Shown piece after piece: positions 44,006 through 44,616 of a stretch of 44,616 nt of DNA. Under the pieces are notes generated by a model. That model had not been told where the DNA came from. It saw only the letters and a program-made list of their open reading frames with translations, and ran no database searches. The position numbers and the translations under genes were made by a program. The stretch spans positions 1 to 44,616 of the forward strand of contig JAEZKZ010000046.1 of NCBI GenBank assembly GCA_023415305.1, written 5' to 3'. Numbering within the stretch: the stretch's first letter is position 1; each line of letters opens with the position of its first letter. This DNA is from Bacillota bacterium (GTDB lineage: Bacteria > Bacillota > Clostridia > Acetivibrionales > DSM-1351).

Positions 44006-44092
44006 GTGTTAAAAGTTCGTTACAACAAGCCAAGTTGGAGGAAAAGCCCTTGTAAGAGAAGAGTATCGATTCATATAAAAAGTGAATTATAG
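44006..44092 (+). CDS. Doubtful 28-codon basic open frame
   Basis: A GTG start three bases after GGAGG opens a frame for a very basic peptide (KVRYNKPSWRKSPCKRR...), ending eight bases before a hairpin. Its spacing is short and its size tiny; it could be chance, or a small cationic peptide. No homology is claimed. Confidence 0.2.
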   Translation: MLKVRYNKPSWRKSPCKRRVSIHIKSEL

Positions 44093-44095
44093 GGT

Positions 44096-44124
44096 AAAAC
44101 CCGGCAAAAGTATTTACCGGGCTT
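44096..44124. terminator. Terminator after the 45-aa gene
   Basis: CCCGG (44100-44104) pairs with CCGGG (44117-44121). On the minus strand TTTTA follows the stem and the hairpin lies seven bases beyond the small gene's stop. Confidence 0.7.
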
Positions 44125-44130
44125 TACTGT

Positions 44131-44268
44131 TTACTTTCTTTTATTATCTTTTTCATTTTCAAAAGTGTCTTCACTCTTTCCCCACTTATACTCTTTATTG
44201 AATGGTGAAGCTTTTAAGAAGCTTCCTATTTCCATATCTATCTTACCGAATGGATTCCAACCTTTCAT
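44131..44268 (-). CDS. Small hypothetical protein, 45 aa
   Basis: I do not recognise this protein. The ATG at 44268 has GGAGG eight bases ahead, and a hairpin terminator follows the stop within ten bases, so it looks like a complete monocistronic gene. The product starts MKGWNPFGKIDMEIGSFLKA and ends in a charged tail (NEKDNKRK). It has no membrane helix or cysteine; the WNPFGKI and SPFNKEYKWG segments are aromatic and suggest a folded or partner-bound microprotein. Confidence 0.6.
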   Translation of the reverse strand: MKGWNPFGKIDMEIGSFLKASPFNKEYKWGKSEDTFENEKDNKRK

Positions 44269-44511
44269 AAATAAAACCTCCCTATAATTTGATTAAATAA
44301 CCTGAAACTTTCAGCCTTTTGATTTTACAATGATTACATTAACCAATTACTTCGGTAAATTTACTGATCCCGTAATTACATAATTTATCGTACTCTAACA
44401 TTTTAAATGTTTCAAGGTATCAATTAACGTTTTATAGATATATTTTATTAATTATTTCATTTTTTATAGTTGTCAAATTTAGTTTATACCCTAAACTCCC
44501 GCGAAATTATA
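44269..44511. other. Intergenic region, very AT-rich
   Basis: About 240 bases without a supported gene. The promoter of the 45-aa gene should lie here. No hairpin with a T-run was seen for the gene entering from the right edge. Confidence 0.4.
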
Positions 44512-44616
44512 CTATACAGATATAGCTGAAAGCCAGGCAGGCAAACTGTCAGTAGACAGTCCGCAGGCATTAAAGATATCCCGTTGTTTCTTAGTTATTG
44601 GTGACAGGAGTTTTTT
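44512..44616 (-). CDS. 3' end of an unidentified gene (cut by window edge)
   Basis: From the right edge to the TAG at 44512-44514 one minus-strand frame reads 34 codons with protein-like composition (SPITKKQRDIFNACGLST, then SLPAWLSAISV). The pattern of a polar 'TxxQxxIFxACGL' helix followed by LP recalls C-termini of some transposases, but this is a weak resemblance. No function is assigned. Confidence 0.45.
   Translation of the reverse strand, partial: KKLLSPITKKQRDIFNACGLSTDSLPAWLSAISV

Larger units (their letters stand above)
43819..44130. other. AT-rich intergenic region upstream of the GH18-LRR gene
   Basis: No confident gene is seen here. It holds a GGCCCCCC stretch at about 43863, a GGAGG-preceded 28-codon open frame (44006-44092) and a terminator hairpin near 44100. 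The promoter of the GH18-LRR gene must lie here, but no convincing boxes were found. Confidence 0.45.

Noticed and set aside
44521..44580. Resemblance to a c-di-GMP (GEMM-I) riboswitch: GGCAAAC, ACTGTC-AGTA-GACAGT stem, then CCGCA.
   Set aside because: The loop is not a GNRA tetraloop, the expected GACGCAAAGCC and second stem are missing, and the same bases lie in a protein-like minus-strand frame.

Overview
The window looks like chromosomal DNA of a low-GC, anaerobic, spore-forming Clostridia of the Ruminiclostridium / cellulolytic Clostridium type. This is an inference from AT-rich intergenic DNA, strong GGAGG ribosome binding sites with many TTG/GTG starts, a complete ctsR-mcsA-mcsB-clpC operon, Rex, CwlD, a CsaB-type pyruvyl transferase, and abundant cytosolic carbohydrate-active enzymes. 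I see no rRNA, tRNA, CRISPR array, prophage or intact insertion sequence.

Layout. 1-2.6 kb: the 5' part of radA and a cytosolic GH15 glucoamylase-like gene (minus). 2.8-4.1 kb: a membrane GT2 glycosyltransferase (plus). 4.2-9.1 kb: the class III heat-shock operon ctsR-mcsA-mcsB-clpC (minus), with a recognisable promoter and a perfect CtsR operator, plus unexplained repeats between mcsB and clpC. 9.2-9.6 kb: a small conserved-looking ORF and a decayed 3' end of a VOC/glyoxalase gene.

9.7-26.6 kb, all minus, is the centrepiece: a 17-kb glycan-utilisation locus. In transcription order it holds a LacI-family repressor, a GH30 glucosidase, a mutarotase-fold protein, a GH94 (laminaribiose-phosphorylase-like) enzyme, a second ~1056-aa clan GH-Q enzyme (GH161-like), a YesN-type response regulator, a YesM-type histidine kinase, two LplB/LplC-type permeases and a lipoprotein binding protein. 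Two perfect LacI-type palindromes flank the repressor gene. The proposed logic is uptake of beta-glucan-derived oligosaccharides sensed outside by the two-component system, cytosolic trimming by GH30, and energy-saving phosphorolysis by the two phosphorylases, with LacI sensing an internal sugar. No ABC ATPase is encoded, so a shared ATPase elsewhere is implied.

26.9-29.0 kb: an EF-G paralogue (minus), then a ~690-bp AT-rich gap. 29.6-33.9 kb: plus-strand aroF-tyrA behind a structured leader RNA candidate, followed by a sorbosone/glucose-dehydrogenase-like beta-propeller and a small membrane protein. 33.9-37.2 kb: divergent rex and a 756-aa GT4-CsaB fusion. 37.3 kb: a 15-bp tandem repeat. 37.4-41.9 kb (minus): ABC-F ATPase, CwlD-type amidase, a HEAT-like protein and a membrane protein. 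42.0-43.8 kb: a secreted GH18 + leucine-rich-repeat protein. 43.8-44.6 kb: AT-rich DNA with one well-supported 45-codon gene, a doubtful 28-codon ORF, and the 3' end of an unidentified gene running off the right edge.

Functions are from motifs read by eye; no database search was possible. The best candidates for something undescribed are the dual-regulated two-phosphorylase locus, the aroF leader, the iterated repeats before clpC, the 22-bp palindrome at 41.96 kb and the small 45-aa gene.
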